NCBI GenBank assembly: GCA_023380755.1
Contig: JAMCSD010000006.1
Coordinates: 263,821 to 327,820, forward strand
Source: Patescibacteria group bacterium
GTDB lineage: Bacteria; Patescibacteria; Microgenomatia; UBA12405
Reading direction: 5' to 3'
Length of the DNA: 64,000 nt
Positions 42,518 through 50,642 of the stretch are shown piece by piece. The notes under the pieces were generated by a model. The model saw nothing but the letters and a program-made list of their open reading frames with translations. It searched no databases and was not told where the DNA came from. The first letter of the stretch is position 1, and every line of letters begins with the position of its first letter. The position numbers and the translations under genes were made by a program.

Positions 42518-43156
42518 ATGGGTCAAAAAATTAATCCGGTCGGTTTTCGACTTGAACAAATAAAATCCGGTCCCCAATGGCAATCTGCCTGGTTTGCCTC
42601 GAAGAAAAAATATCCCCAATTAGTGGTTGAGGACAAAAAGATTCGGGACTTCATCAGCAAAAAGCTTTATAGTGCCGGTATTGTGGCCATCCGCATTGAA
42701 CGCTCGGTTAAAAAAATCAAAATTATTTTAGTGGTCAGCCGTCCCGGCTTGGTCATCGGTCGCGGTGGCAAAGAATTGGAACAACTCAAGAAAGATATCA
42801 TCAAGATCATCGGTAAAGGTGTCAAGCAAAGTGTTGATGTCCAGGTTGAAGAATGGAAACAGCCGGATTTATCTGCTAAGCTGATTGCCGAAAAAATTGC
42901 CTATCAATTAACCAAAAGAACTCCTTATCGCCGGGCAGTCTTATCCGCTATGGAACGGTCCATCTCCGCTGGTGCCAAAGGGATTAAAGTGATTCTTTCC
43001 GGCCGGATCAATGGTGCTGAAATTGGCCGCCGCGAAAAATTTTCTCAAGGTACCGTCCCTCTTTCCACTCTCAAATCACGTCTCGATTACCACGAATGCC
43101 CCAGCCTTACCAGATCCGGTTACATCGGTGTTAAAGTTTATCTTTGCTTGTCATAA
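42518..43156 (+). CDS. rpsC: 30S ribosomal protein S3
   Basis: S3 forms part of the mRNA entry and helicase site. The 212-residue product begins MGQKINPVGFRLEQIKSG, has a KH domain with RPGLVIGRGGKELEQLKKDI and the C-terminal domain (GIKVILSGRINGAEIGRREK). Length is normal to slightly short. It starts one base after rplV. Confidence 0.97.
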   Translation: MGQKINPVGFRLEQIKSGPQWQSAWFASKKKYPQLVVEDKKIRDFISKKLYSAGIVAIRIERSVKKIKIILVVSRPGLVIGRGGKELEQLKKDIIKIIGKGVKQSVDVQVEEWKQPDLSAKLIAEKIAYQLTKRTPYRRAVLSAMERSISAGAKGIKVILSGRINGAEIGRREKFSQGTVPLSTLKSRLDYHECPSLTRSGYIGVKVYLCLS

Positions 43157-43170
43157 CTTTATAAACTACT

Positions 43171-43572
43171 ATGTTACAACCATCCCGAACTAAATACCGT
43201 AAAGCCTTCCGGGGGCGCATGAGCGGCCTCTCCAAGGGTTTTACCGTCAACTTTGGCGAATATGGCCTTAAGGCTATAGAGTGTGGCTGGGTCACTGCTA
43301 ATCAAATTGAGGCGGCCCGCCGGGCTATTGCCCATTTTACTCGCCGCAATGGCCGGATGTGGGTCCGTATTTTCCCGGATAAACCCATCACCGAAAAAGG
43401 TGCTGGAGCCCCCTTAGGTGCCGGCAAGGGTGACGTCAAAGGTTATGTATCCGTGGTTAAGCCTGGTCGGGTCATGTTTGAAATCAGCGGTGTTTCCGAA
43501 TCTGATGCTCACGAAGCTCTTCGTTTAGCCTCAGCCAAATTACCAGTCGTTGCCAAAATTATCAAAAGATAA
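43171..43572 (+). CDS. rplP: 50S ribosomal protein L16 with altered tRNA-side loop
   Basis: L16 organises the A-site side of the 50S. The 133-residue product has the normal start (MLQPSRTKYRKAFRGRMSG) and core (WVTANQIEAARRAIAHFTRR, WVRIFPDKPIT). The loop usually written KPxExRMGKGKG reads EKGAGAPLGAGKG (about residues 75-87), losing the Arg-Met pair (Arg81 region in E. coli). KPGRVMFEISGV follows normally. Confidence 0.97.
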   Translation: MLQPSRTKYRKAFRGRMSGLSKGFTVNFGEYGLKAIECGWVTANQIEAARRAIAHFTRRNGRMWVRIFPDKPITEKGAGAPLGAGKGDVKGYVSVVKPGRVMFEISGVSESDAHEALRLASAKLPVVAKIIKR

Positions 43573-43584
43573 TCCTCACCTAAT

Positions 43585-43776
43585 ATGAAAAAGAATGATA
43601 AAATTGCTCTGCGCCAAAAATCAACTGACGAACTTCAGGCTGCTTTGCGGGAAACCCAACAGAAATTAGCCGAATCCCGAGTTAGATTTTCCAATGGTGC
43701 TCTCAAAGACAGCTCCGTCTTTAAAAAATTGCGCTATCAAATTAGCTTAATTACAGCGTTAATCAATCAAAAATGA
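43585..43776 (+). CDS. rpmC: 50S ribosomal protein L29
   Basis: L29 is a two-helix protein at the tunnel exit. The 63-residue product has the hairpin core (STDELQAALRETQQKLAESR and FKKLRYQISLITALINQK). Its stop overlaps the rpsQ start by 4 bases, keeping the usual rplP-rpmC-rpsQ order. Confidence 0.94.
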   Translation: MKKNDKIALRQKSTDELQAALRETQQKLAESRVRFSNGALKDSSVFKKLRYQISLITALINQK

Positions 43777-44027
43777 CCGCTACTAAAAACGGGAAACAAT
43801 TTGTCGGCTTAGTCACCTCTGATAAGATGCAGGGGACTATTGCTGTCTCGGTCAAATTTTCTCATCGCCACCCTAAATATAAAAAGGTTATCGGCAAAGT
43901 CACTAAGATCTACGCCGATAACAACTTAAAAGCTACAGCCGGCGATACCGTTCGGGTCCAAGAAACCCGGCCAATTAGCAAAACCAAACGGTTTACGACA
44001 TTAGAAATTGTTAAAAAAGCAGCATGA
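43773..44027 (+). CDS. rpsQ: 30S ribosomal protein S17
   Basis: S17 is a primary 16S binder with an OB fold. The 84-residue product has FVGLVTSDKMQGTIAVSVKF, HPKYKKVIGKVTKIYADN and the GDTVRVQETRPISKTKRF motif. It overlaps both neighbours by 4 bases (ATGA-type). Confidence 0.97.
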   Translation: MTATKNGKQFVGLVTSDKMQGTIAVSVKFSHRHPKYKKVIGKVTKIYADNNLKATAGDTVRVQETRPISKTKRFTTLEIVKKAA

Positions 44028-44392
44028 TCCAGCTAAGAAGTATTATTAAACCAGCGGATAACTGCGGTGCTAAGCGATTGCAAATCGTTCATGTTTATAC
44101 TGGTCACCATCACAAAAAGGCGAGTATTGGTGATGTCGTTCTGGCCGTGGTAAAAGATGCTAACCCCTTAGGTTTGGTCAAGAAAAAAGAAAAAGTAAAA
44201 ATGGTCATCGTCCGGACTAAAAAAGAAGTCCGCCGCAAAGATGGCTCTTATATCCGTTTCAGTGATAATGCGGGAGTGGCCATTGATAGCCAGAATAATC
44301 CTCGCGGCACTCGTATTTTTGGACCAATCGCCCGCGAAATTAAGGATTTAGGCTTTGCTAAAATCGCTTCTATGGCCAAGGAGGTCTATTAA
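44024..44392 (+). CDS. rplN: 50S ribosomal protein L14
   Basis: L14 lies at the subunit interface and contacts release and silencing factors. The 122-residue product starts MIQLRSIIKPADNCGAKRLQ and has the conserved GDVVLAVVKDA, RKDGSYIRFSDNAGVAID and GTRIFGPIAREI. Usual length. Confidence 0.98.
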   Translation: MIQLRSIIKPADNCGAKRLQIVHVYTGHHHKKASIGDVVLAVVKDANPLGLVKKKEKVKMVIVRTKKEVRRKDGSYIRFSDNAGVAIDSQNNPRGTRIFGPIAREIKDLGFAKIASMAKEVY

Positions 44393-44394
44393 TT

Positions 44395-44715
44395 ATGAAA
44401 ATCATCAAAGGTGATACCGTTACCATTACTACCGGCAAAGACAAGGGCCGCACTGGAGCCGTATTGGCCGTCTTCCCCAAAGAAAATACTATAGTGGTCA
44501 AAGACCTCAACATCTTTAAAAAACACCTTAAATCTCAACAGGGCCAAAAGGGGGGCATTATCGAAAAAGAACGTCCTATTTTAGCCTCCAAGGTGGCTGT
44601 CGTCTGTCCCAGCTGCAAAAAGTTAACCCGCATTGGTTATCAAATTAACAAAGCTAGTGGTAAAGAGCGGATTTGCCGCAAATGCAAAGCCTTATTGCCT
44701 AGCGCTACCAAATAA
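44395..44715 (+). CDS. rplX: 50S ribosomal protein L24, zinc-ribbon form
   Basis: L24 starts 50S assembly near the tunnel exit. The 106-residue product has a KOW motif (GDTVTITTGKDKGRTGAVLA), VVKDLNIFKKHLK, and a C-terminal CPSC...CRKC ribbon, so it is the zinc-binding version. It lies between rplN and rplE as usual. Confidence 0.96.
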   Translation: MKIIKGDTVTITTGKDKGRTGAVLAVFPKENTIVVKDLNIFKKHLKSQQGQKGGIIEKERPILASKVAVVCPSCKKLTRIGYQINKASGKERICRKCKALLPSATK

Positions 44716-44717
44716 TT

Positions 44718-45254
44718 ATGCTTAAAAGTACCATCATCCAAGAGGTTCAAACTCATTTGGGTAAAGAACTCCACCAAAAAAATATTTTTGCTTTACCACG
44801 CCTTAAAAAAGTGGTCATTAATTATCGGGTTCCCGATGCCCGTGAAAGCCAAGAAGCTCTCCATACCGCCGAAACGGAAATTATGGCCATTACTGGTCAA
44901 AAACCTCAATTATGTCGGGCTAAAAAGGCGATTTCTAGCTTTAAAGTCCGCCAGGGTGACCCCTTAGCCCTCAAAGTTACTCTTCGTGGTCAACGGATGT
45001 ATGATTTTGTCGAAAAACTTTTTAATTTGGTCCTGCCCCGCTTGCGCGATTTTAAGGGCATGCCCAACACCGCCTTTGATCGTGAAGGTAATTATTCCTT
45101 GACCATCAAAGACCAGACTTATTTCCCCGAAATTGATCTAGATAAAGTCAATAAAATCCGCTCTGTGGAGATCACCCTTTCCCTATCTGCCTCTTCTCAA
45201 AGTGAAGCAAAAATGTTATTATCCGCCCTAGGTTTCCCGTTTGAGAAAGCCTAA
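44718..45254 (+). CDS. rplE: 50S ribosomal protein L5
   Basis: L5 binds 5S rRNA and contacts P-site tRNA. The 178-residue product has PRLKKVVINYRVPDARE, TGQKPQLCRAKKAISSFKVR and LPRLRDFKGMPNTAFDREGNY (the conserved P-site loop). Length is normal. Confidence 0.97.
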   Translation: MLKSTIIQEVQTHLGKELHQKNIFALPRLKKVVINYRVPDARESQEALHTAETEIMAITGQKPQLCRAKKAISSFKVRQGDPLALKVTLRGQRMYDFVEKLFNLVLPRLRDFKGMPNTAFDREGNYSLTIKDQTYFPEIDLDKVNKIRSVEITLSLSASSQSEAKMLLSALGFPFEKA

Positions 45255-45265
45255 AATTAAATAAT

Positions 45266-45451
45266 ATGGCTAATAAAGCAAAAATAGCTCGCGAAAAAAA
45301 GACACTTAAACATAAAGTGCAATATCACAACCGCTGTCAGCTCTGCGGTCGTCCTCATGCCTATATTCGCTTCTTTGGCTTATGCCGTCTTTGCTTTAGA
45401 AAATTAGCCCATGCTGGGGCCCTTCCAGGAGTTAAAAAGTCTAGTTGGTAA
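45266..45451 (+). CDS. rpsZ: 30S ribosomal protein S14, type Z
   Basis: The short zinc-binding S14 has 61 residues with a CQLC...CRLC ribbon (GRPHAYIRFFGLCRLC) and the end ALPGVKKSSW. The usual C+ form of this length carries four cysteines, which are present. It sits between rplE and rpsH. Confidence 0.97.
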   Translation: MANKAKIAREKKTLKHKVQYHNRCQLCGRPHAYIRFFGLCRLCFRKLAHAGALPGVKKSSW

Positions 45452-45455
45452 ACCT

Positions 45456-45836
45456 ATGATTACAAGTCCCGTTGCCGATCTTCTCATCCGAATTAAAAAT
45501 GCTTACCGGGCTAATCGGAAAGTCGTCACTACTCCTCAGTCCAAATTCAATACTGCCATTACCGAAATGCTTAAAAAGCATGGTTTTATTAACGACTTCG
45601 AAGTTAAAGACGGTCAACTAGAAATCAAGTTAGCCTATGACCGTTCTGCTCCCAAGCTTACGGGTCTCCGTTTAATCTCGACTCCCGGCCGCCGGATTTA
45701 CGAAAACGCTCTCCATCTTCCCTGGGGCCAGAATAGCCGCTCCCTTATTATTGTTTCCACCTCTAAAGGTTTAATGTCCCAACGAGAAGCCGTCAAAGCT
45801 CACCTTGGCGGTGAAATTATTGCGGAAATATACTAA
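45456..45836 (+). CDS. rpsH: 30S ribosomal protein S8
   Basis: S8 is a central-domain assembly protein. The 126-residue product starts at the ATG at 45456 (MITSPVADLLIRIKNAYRAN); an in-frame start at 45411 would overlap rpsZ by 41 bases and add residues not found in the family. The end contains the conserved STSKGLMSQREAVKAHLGGE. Confidence 0.97.
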   Translation: MITSPVADLLIRIKNAYRANRKVVTTPQSKFNTAITEMLKKHGFINDFEVKDGQLEIKLAYDRSAPKLTGLRLISTPGRRIYENALHLPWGQNSRSLIIVSTSKGLMSQREAVKAHLGGEIIAEIY

Positions 45837-45838
45837 CT

Positions 45839-46378
45839 ATGTCACGAATCGGTCGTCAACTAATCACTATTCCCCAAGGTGTTACCGTCAATGTTACCGG
45901 ATCCCAAGTCGCCGTTAAAGGGCCCAAAGGTGAATTGCATCTTGATCTTCCTTCCCGAATTGCCGCTGAAATCAAAGAGGGCAAAATTTCCGTGTCCCGT
46001 ACTGGTGAAGACAAAGTCACCCGCTCCCGCCATGGTGCCATCCGGGCTTTGCTTAATAACATGGTCGCCGGTGTTGTTACTCCCTGGAAAAAAGAGTTAG
46101 AAATCCGCGGTACTGGTTACAAAGCGGTAGCTAATGGCAATAAGCTGACTGTGACCGCTGGTTATATCCACCCAGTCGTCATTAATGCTCCGGCCGGAAT
46201 CCTGTTTCAAGTTGCCGAAGATACCAAGATTACTGTTACCGGTTGTGATAAAATTATTGTCGGTCAAGTTGCTAGTAATGTCCGCAAGATCAAACCCCCT
46301 GAACCTTATAAAGGTAAGGGCATTCGGTATCTTAACGAAATTATTAAGTTAAAAGCTGGCAAGACTGCGAAAGCCTAA
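45839..46378 (+). CDS. rplF: 50S ribosomal protein L6
   Basis: L6 lies near the factor-binding centre. The 179-residue product has the two repeated domains, with GPKGELHLDLP early, RALLNNMVAGVV, and KIRxPEPYKGKGIRYL (KIKPPEPYKGKGIRYLNE) late. Normal length; 2 bases after rpsH. Confidence 0.97.
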   Translation: MSRIGRQLITIPQGVTVNVTGSQVAVKGPKGELHLDLPSRIAAEIKEGKISVSRTGEDKVTRSRHGAIRALLNNMVAGVVTPWKKELEIRGTGYKAVANGNKLTVTAGYIHPVVINAPAGILFQVAEDTKITVTGCDKIIVGQVASNVRKIKPPEPYKGKGIRYLNEIIKLKAGKTAKA

Positions 46379-46380
46379 TT

Positions 46381-46722
46381 ATGATTAGTCAAAATACCAA
46401 ATTACGCCGTCTCAAAAGAGTTCGTGGTAAGCTCATGGGCAACTTAGGCGTCCCTCGCTTGTCGGTTTTCCGCTCCAATAAAAACATTTGGGCGCAAATT
46501 ATTGATGACCAACATGGGCGCACCATCGTCACCGCTTCTACCAAGAACGTTGCCACCAAAGGCACTAAAACCGAAAAGGCCACTGCCGTTGGCGCCGCCA
46601 TTGCTGCTGCTGCTTTAAAATTACATGTTAAAAAAGTCCGTTTTGATCGGGGTCTTTTCCGTTATCATGGTCGGGTGAAAGCCCTGGCCGAAGGTGCCCG
46701 TTCTAATGGTTTGCAATTCTAA
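46381..46722 (+). CDS. rplR: 50S ribosomal protein L18
   Basis: L18 carries 5S rRNA into the 50S. The 113-residue product has LRRLKRVRGKLMG, RLSVFRSNKNIWAQIIDD and VRFDRGLFRYHGRVKALAEG. Normal length, 2 bases after rplF. Confidence 0.97.
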   Translation: MISQNTKLRRLKRVRGKLMGNLGVPRLSVFRSNKNIWAQIIDDQHGRTIVTASTKNVATKGTKTEKATAVGAAIAAAALKLHVKKVRFDRGLFRYHGRVKALAEGARSNGLQF

Positions 46723-46727
46723 ATTCT

Positions 46728-47204
46728 ATGCCGATTTCTGAAATTACCATCGATAAAAAGTTTTCCAAAGAGAAAGAGAACGAATTTATAGACAAAGTCG
46801 TTCAAATCAAACGCGTCTCTAACAAAACCAAAGGCGGCAATCAAATTTCCTTTACCGCCCTAGTCGTCTCCGGTGATAAGAAAAATCGGGTCGGAGTCGG
46901 ACTCGGCAAAGCCAAAAGTGTCGCTGATGCTATTGCCAAGGCCACCAAAAAAGCCCGCAAAGACATGATTACTATTCCGGTGGTCAACGGGACTATTCCC
47001 CACAGCGTTCTAACCAAATATAAAGCCGCTCGGGTTTTAATCCGTCCTGGTAAATCCGGTTCCGGTCTCATTGCCGGTGGTCCGGTTCGGGCCGTCGTCG
47101 AAGTCGCCGGTATCAAAGATATTGTTTCCAAAATTATTGGTACCAAAAACAAATCATTAAATGTTTGGGCTACTCTCCAGGCATTATCCAGTTTACGAAA
47201 ATAA
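46728..47204 (+). CDS. rpsE: 30S ribosomal protein S5
   Basis: S5 helps keep decoding accurate. The 158-residue product has the dsRNA-binding-like N-terminal domain (RVSNKTKGGNQISFTALVVS, GDKKNRVGVGLGKAKSVADA) and the C-terminal domain (RPGKSGSGLIAGGPVRAVVE). rplO follows directly; rpmD (L30), which usually sits between them, is absent. Confidence 0.97.
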   Translation: MPISEITIDKKFSKEKENEFIDKVVQIKRVSNKTKGGNQISFTALVVSGDKKNRVGVGLGKAKSVADAIAKATKKARKDMITIPVVNGTIPHSVLTKYKAARVLIRPGKSGSGLIAGGPVRAVVEVAGIKDIVSKIIGTKNKSLNVWATLQALSSLRK

Positions 47205-47209
47205 CCCCT

Positions 47210-47650
47210 ATGGTCACCCTTTCCTCTCTACCTAAAACAGTTGCCAAAAGTCAGAAGCGCGTCGGTCGCGGTTATGGCTCCGGTGTCGGCGGCCACACTA
47301 CCGGCCGGGGAGCCAAAGGTGATAAAGTCCGCGGGACCAACAAGCTCACCTTTGATGGTTCCAAAATCAAAAAATCCTGGATTAAGCGGACTCCATTCCT
47401 CCGGGGTAAACATCGGATTTTAGCCAAAGTAAAACCGTTTGCTGTTTCTTTAACTCAGATTGATGTCTGGTTTAAAGCCAATGACACCATTACCGTCAAA
47501 GACTTGCAAAAGAAACTTCATGAAAATTATACCGCCTTCAAAATATTGAGTGCTCCTAAATTTGATAAAACCTTAACCTTTAAGGGTCTTGTTGTCTCCA
47601 CGAAAGCTAAGGATCAAATTATCGCTGCAGGTGGTAAAATCGAGTCATGA
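47210..47650 (+). CDS. rplO: 50S ribosomal protein L15
   Basis: L15 is a late 50S assembly protein. The 146-residue product starts at the ATG at 47210; an in-frame ATG at 47165 lies inside rpsE and is rejected. The Gly/Arg-rich start (KRVGRGYGSGVGGHTTGRGAKG) is diagnostic. The stop overlaps the secY start by 4 bases. Confidence 0.96.
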   Translation: MVTLSSLPKTVAKSQKRVGRGYGSGVGGHTTGRGAKGDKVRGTNKLTFDGSKIKKSWIKRTPFLRGKHRILAKVKPFAVSLTQIDVWFKANDTITVKDLQKKLHENYTAFKILSAPKFDKTLTFKGLVVSTKAKDQIIAAGGKIES

Positions 47651-48927
47651 ACCGGGTCACCCAGCTCCTTTCGTTATACACCGAAGGGTTAAAAACCCCT
47701 CTCCTTCGAAAAAAAGTTTTCATCACTGTCGGAATTCTGATCCTCTTCCGTTTGATTGCCCACATTCCTGTTCCCGGCGTTAACTTAACTCTTTTGCGCC
47801 AGTTCTTTGCTCAAAACCAACTTTTATCTTTGCTGGACATTTTTTCCGGCGGCACCTTGGCTAATTTTTCTATTGCCGCTCTGGGCTTAAATCCTTACAT
47901 CAACGCGTCAGTCATGTTGCAGCTCTTTACTATGGTTAGTCCCAAGTTAGAAGAGTTAAGCAAAGAAGGGGAGTACGGCCGGGCTAAAATGAATCAGTAT
48001 ACTCGGATTTTGACTGTCCCCTTGGCTATAGTCCAATCATTGGGAATGTACGGCATTTTACATTCACAAAAAATAATCCCTACCTTACCGCCATTATTAA
48101 TCGTGGCTCTGGTGGCTAGCATGGTCGCCGGCACCATGGTAATGATTTTCTTGGGTGAACAGATTAACCTTTATGGCGTCGGTAATGGTATTTCGGTGAT
48201 CATTTTTGCCGGTATCATTTCCCGCTTACCTATTTCCATTTTTCAAACCCTACAAATTTCTGACTTTTCTAATCCTCAAACCCTGTTCAATATTCTTCTT
48301 TTTGCCGGCTTAGCTATTTTATTAATCGGTGGAATTGTCATGGTCGAAGAAGCGGTTTTACGCATTCCCGTCAATTATGCCCGCCGCGCCCAAACCACTT
48401 ATTTGCCGATTAAAATCGATACTGCTGGGGTGATGCCGATTATCTTTGCTGTTTCCTTGGCGACCGCTCCTTCTTTAATTGGTCAATTTGTCAGTAAGCT
48501 GCCCCAGCCCGCCATTGCCCACTTGGGTACGGTTGTCTCCCAGATTTTTAGTACCCGGAGTTATGTCTATTCCGCTTTTTATTTCTTAATGGTGGTCGCT
48601 TTTACTTTCTTTTATACTTCAGTGGTTTTTAAACCCAAAGATGTAGCCGAAGAACTGCGTAAATCTGGAGGTTTCATCCCTGGTATCCGTCCCGGAATCG
48701 CCACCGAAAAACGTCTCCAATATTTGGTTAATCGCGTTATGATCATCGGAGGTGTCTTTTTAGGTTTGATTGCCGTTGTTCCTTCCATATTGCAAAACAT
48801 TACTGGTGTGGCTTCTTTAACTATCGGCGGCACCTCTGTTCTGATCGTCGTTTCGGTGATTATTGAGTTGACCCGTAAAATTGAAAACGTGGTCCAAATG
48901 TACCGTTACGAGAAAATATCATATTAG
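47647..48927 (+). CDS. secY: Protein translocase subunit SecY
   Basis: SecY is the channel of the Sec translocon. The 426-residue membrane protein has ten predicted helices, the plug region near residue 60 (LLSLLDIFSGGTLANFSIAALG), NPYINASVMLQL, GNGISVIIFAGI, and the cytoplasmic KPKDVAEELRKSGGFIPGIRPG loop used by SecA and the ribosome. Length and motifs are normal. It is the export route for the many anchored proteins here. Confidence 0.98.
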   Translation: MNRVTQLLSLYTEGLKTPLLRKKVFITVGILILFRLIAHIPVPGVNLTLLRQFFAQNQLLSLLDIFSGGTLANFSIAALGLNPYINASVMLQLFTMVSPKLEELSKEGEYGRAKMNQYTRILTVPLAIVQSLGMYGILHSQKIIPTLPPLLIVALVASMVAGTMVMIFLGEQINLYGVGNGISVIIFAGIISRLPISIFQTLQISDFSNPQTLFNILLFAGLAILLIGGIVMVEEAVLRIPVNYARRAQTTYLPIKIDTAGVMPIIFAVSLATAPSLIGQFVSKLPQPAIAHLGTVVSQIFSTRSYVYSAFYFLMVVAFTFFYTSVVFKPKDVAEELRKSGGFIPGIRPGIATEKRLQYLVNRVMIIGGVFLGLIAVVPSILQNITGVASLTIGGTSVLIVVSVIIELTRKIENVVQMYRYEKISY

Positions 48928-48950
48928 TTAGACGTTAGAAACTAGTCATT

Positions 48951-49532
48951 ATGTCATTAAACCTATTTATCATCGGACCATCCGGCTGCGGCAAATCTAC
49001 TCAAGCCAAATTAATTGCTGAAAAATATCATCTGAGCCACCTATCCATGGGCCAATTATTACGGGACAAAATTGGCAGCGATTCTCCTCTGGGTAAAAAA
49101 CTTAAATTTTACGTTGATCAGGGTATCTGGGTTCCCGATGACCTAATATTCGAGATTTTATTACTCGAACTAAATAAGTTGCACAACGAGAATTTTATTG
49201 TTGATGGCTTCCCTCGGGTTTTAAACCAGGGCAAGTTTATTGAACATTACTTAACAGAGTTGCAAAAACCTTTATCCCTGATTATTCACCTTGACGTCAC
49301 TTTTGAAGAAATCATGACCCGCCGCGCCCGCCTCGGCCAAAAATTCCAAGATGCCGCCCGTACTGACAACACCCCCGAGGCCGTCGCCAAACGCCAGGCT
49401 TCCTATAATGACACCATCAATCCTATCAAAGAATACTTTTCCTCTAGCGGCAAGCTTTTTGACGTCGACGGTAATCGCCCGGTGGACCCCATTTTTCAGG
49501 ACATTTGTCAAAAAATCAACGAAATGCGCTAA
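48951..49532 (+). CDS. adk: Adenylate kinase family protein
   Basis: Adenylate kinase interconverts ATP, ADP and AMP. The 193-residue product has P-loop GPSGCGKSTQAK (family GxPGAGKGTQA; the GT is ST), the NMP-binding segment LSMGQLLRDKI, VDGFPRVLNQGKF (the DGFPR motif) and a short lid (RRARLGQKFQDAARTDNTPE) without zinc cysteines. The altered P-loop leaves another NMP kinase specificity possible. It keeps the usual secY-adk order, but map does not follow. Confidence 0.88.
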   Translation: MSLNLFIIGPSGCGKSTQAKLIAEKYHLSHLSMGQLLRDKIGSDSPLGKKLKFYVDQGIWVPDDLIFEILLLELNKLHNENFIVDGFPRVLNQGKFIEHYLTELQKPLSLIIHLDVTFEEIMTRRARLGQKFQDAARTDNTPEAVAKRQASYNDTINPIKEYFSSSGKLFDVDGNRPVDPIFQDICQKINEMR

Positions 49533-49535
49533 GAT
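49530..49535 (+). promoter_or_regulatory. -10-like TAAGAT before the PsbP-like gene
   Basis: TAAGAT overlaps the adk stop codon and ends 6 bases before the ATG at 49542, matching the leaderless spacing used elsewhere. Confidence 0.45.
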
Positions 49536-49541
49536 GTTTAT

Positions 49542-50642
49542 ATGAACTATAAACATTTGTCATTGGCCTTTTTAGGTACTGCTGTTGTTTTGTGTTTAAT
49601 ATACGCCGCTTTTATTTTAGGAAAAAACCTCGCTGTTGCTCCTAGCAACCCCGTTGTCGTCCGCCAATCCAGCCCGACCGCAATCCCCACAGCTGTTCCC
49701 ACTCTGTCCCTTTGGCAAACCTACAAAAACGAAAAATATGGTTTTGAACTCCAATATCCCGCCGGCTATCAGGTGGGTACTTTAAATCAAGCAGCCGATA
49801 AGACCATGCCTTCAACAATATTTTCTGTTACTAAAAACTTCACTTTCCCCAATACGGTTCTCCGCTCCGATGCCAGCTTTATAGTCGCAGTTATCCCTAG
49901 TCTGTCGACAGTTCAGAAGTGTTATACCAGTAGCGATACCAATGCCCCGCTAACCAAGTCCGTTACCATTTCCGGCCAAAAACTTTATTATCCGCCCCGG
50001 TCGACCACGGGTGCGGCCGGAACGCACCTGACTCGTCAGGAATATAAGCTGTTTTATCAGGGTCAGTGCCTCGGCATTACTGAAGAATATACCGCCAGCA
50101 GTGATTGGAACCGCCCCGCTGATTTTAGTCTTAGTGATTCGACCCAATCTACCGTCTTTACCACCCTTGACCAAGTCTTGCATACCTTAAAATTTACTAC
50201 TCCCATTCCCATGGGTGATTCTTCACAAAGTTCCTGGAAAACTTATTCCAATCCCGTCTTAAACCTCTCCTTTCAATATCCAGCCGATTTTACTATCCAA
50301 CATGGTTCTGGCTTTCTTTTGTACCCCAATAAAGATTTCACCATCTCCATCTATAGTGAGGAAACTAACCTCTCACCTACCGGTTGGATTAAACTTAAAA
50401 ACAAGTGTCCTGATTGGGGAACGACCTCTTCTTGCACTGTTTATTCTCCTGGTCCCTTACCGAATTCGCTCAAATTCGAGTCCCTTAACCGCCAATACGG
50501 TGCTTACGATTATGTAGTTAAAACAACTGATAAAATTATCGATATTTCCCTCGGTACTGTTGAACCGGGAAACTTAACTTCCGAAGCTAAACAACTTTTT
50601 AACCAAATAATCGCCACTCTTAAATTTACCTCTAATGATTAA
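49542..50642 (+). CDS. Membrane-anchored protein with two PsbP-like domains
   Basis: The 366-residue protein has an N-terminal membrane helix (about residues 6-27), a Pro/Thr linker, and two PsbP-like domains: WQTYKNEKYGFELQYPAGY (about 61) and WKTYSNPVLNLSFQYPADF (about 229). PsbP-like folds occur in many exported CPR proteins; their ligands are unknown. It stands where map normally follows adk and its stop overlaps the next start by 8 bases. It probably faces outside. It is not a ribosomal gene, and its presence inside this operon is unusual. Confidence 0.72.
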   Translation: MNYKHLSLAFLGTAVVLCLIYAAFILGKNLAVAPSNPVVVRQSSPTAIPTAVPTLSLWQTYKNEKYGFELQYPAGYQVGTLNQAADKTMPSTIFSVTKNFTFPNTVLRSDASFIVAVIPSLSTVQKCYTSSDTNAPLTKSVTISGQKLYYPPRSTTGAAGTHLTRQEYKLFYQGQCLGITEEYTASSDWNRPADFSLSDSTQSTVFTTLDQVLHTLKFTTPIPMGDSSQSSWKTYSNPVLNLSFQYPADFTIQHGSGFLLYPNKDFTISIYSEETNLSPTGWIKLKNKCPDWGTTSSCTVYSPGPLPNSLKFESLNRQYGAYDYVVKTTDKIIDISLGTVEPGNLTSEAKQLFNQIIATLKFTSND

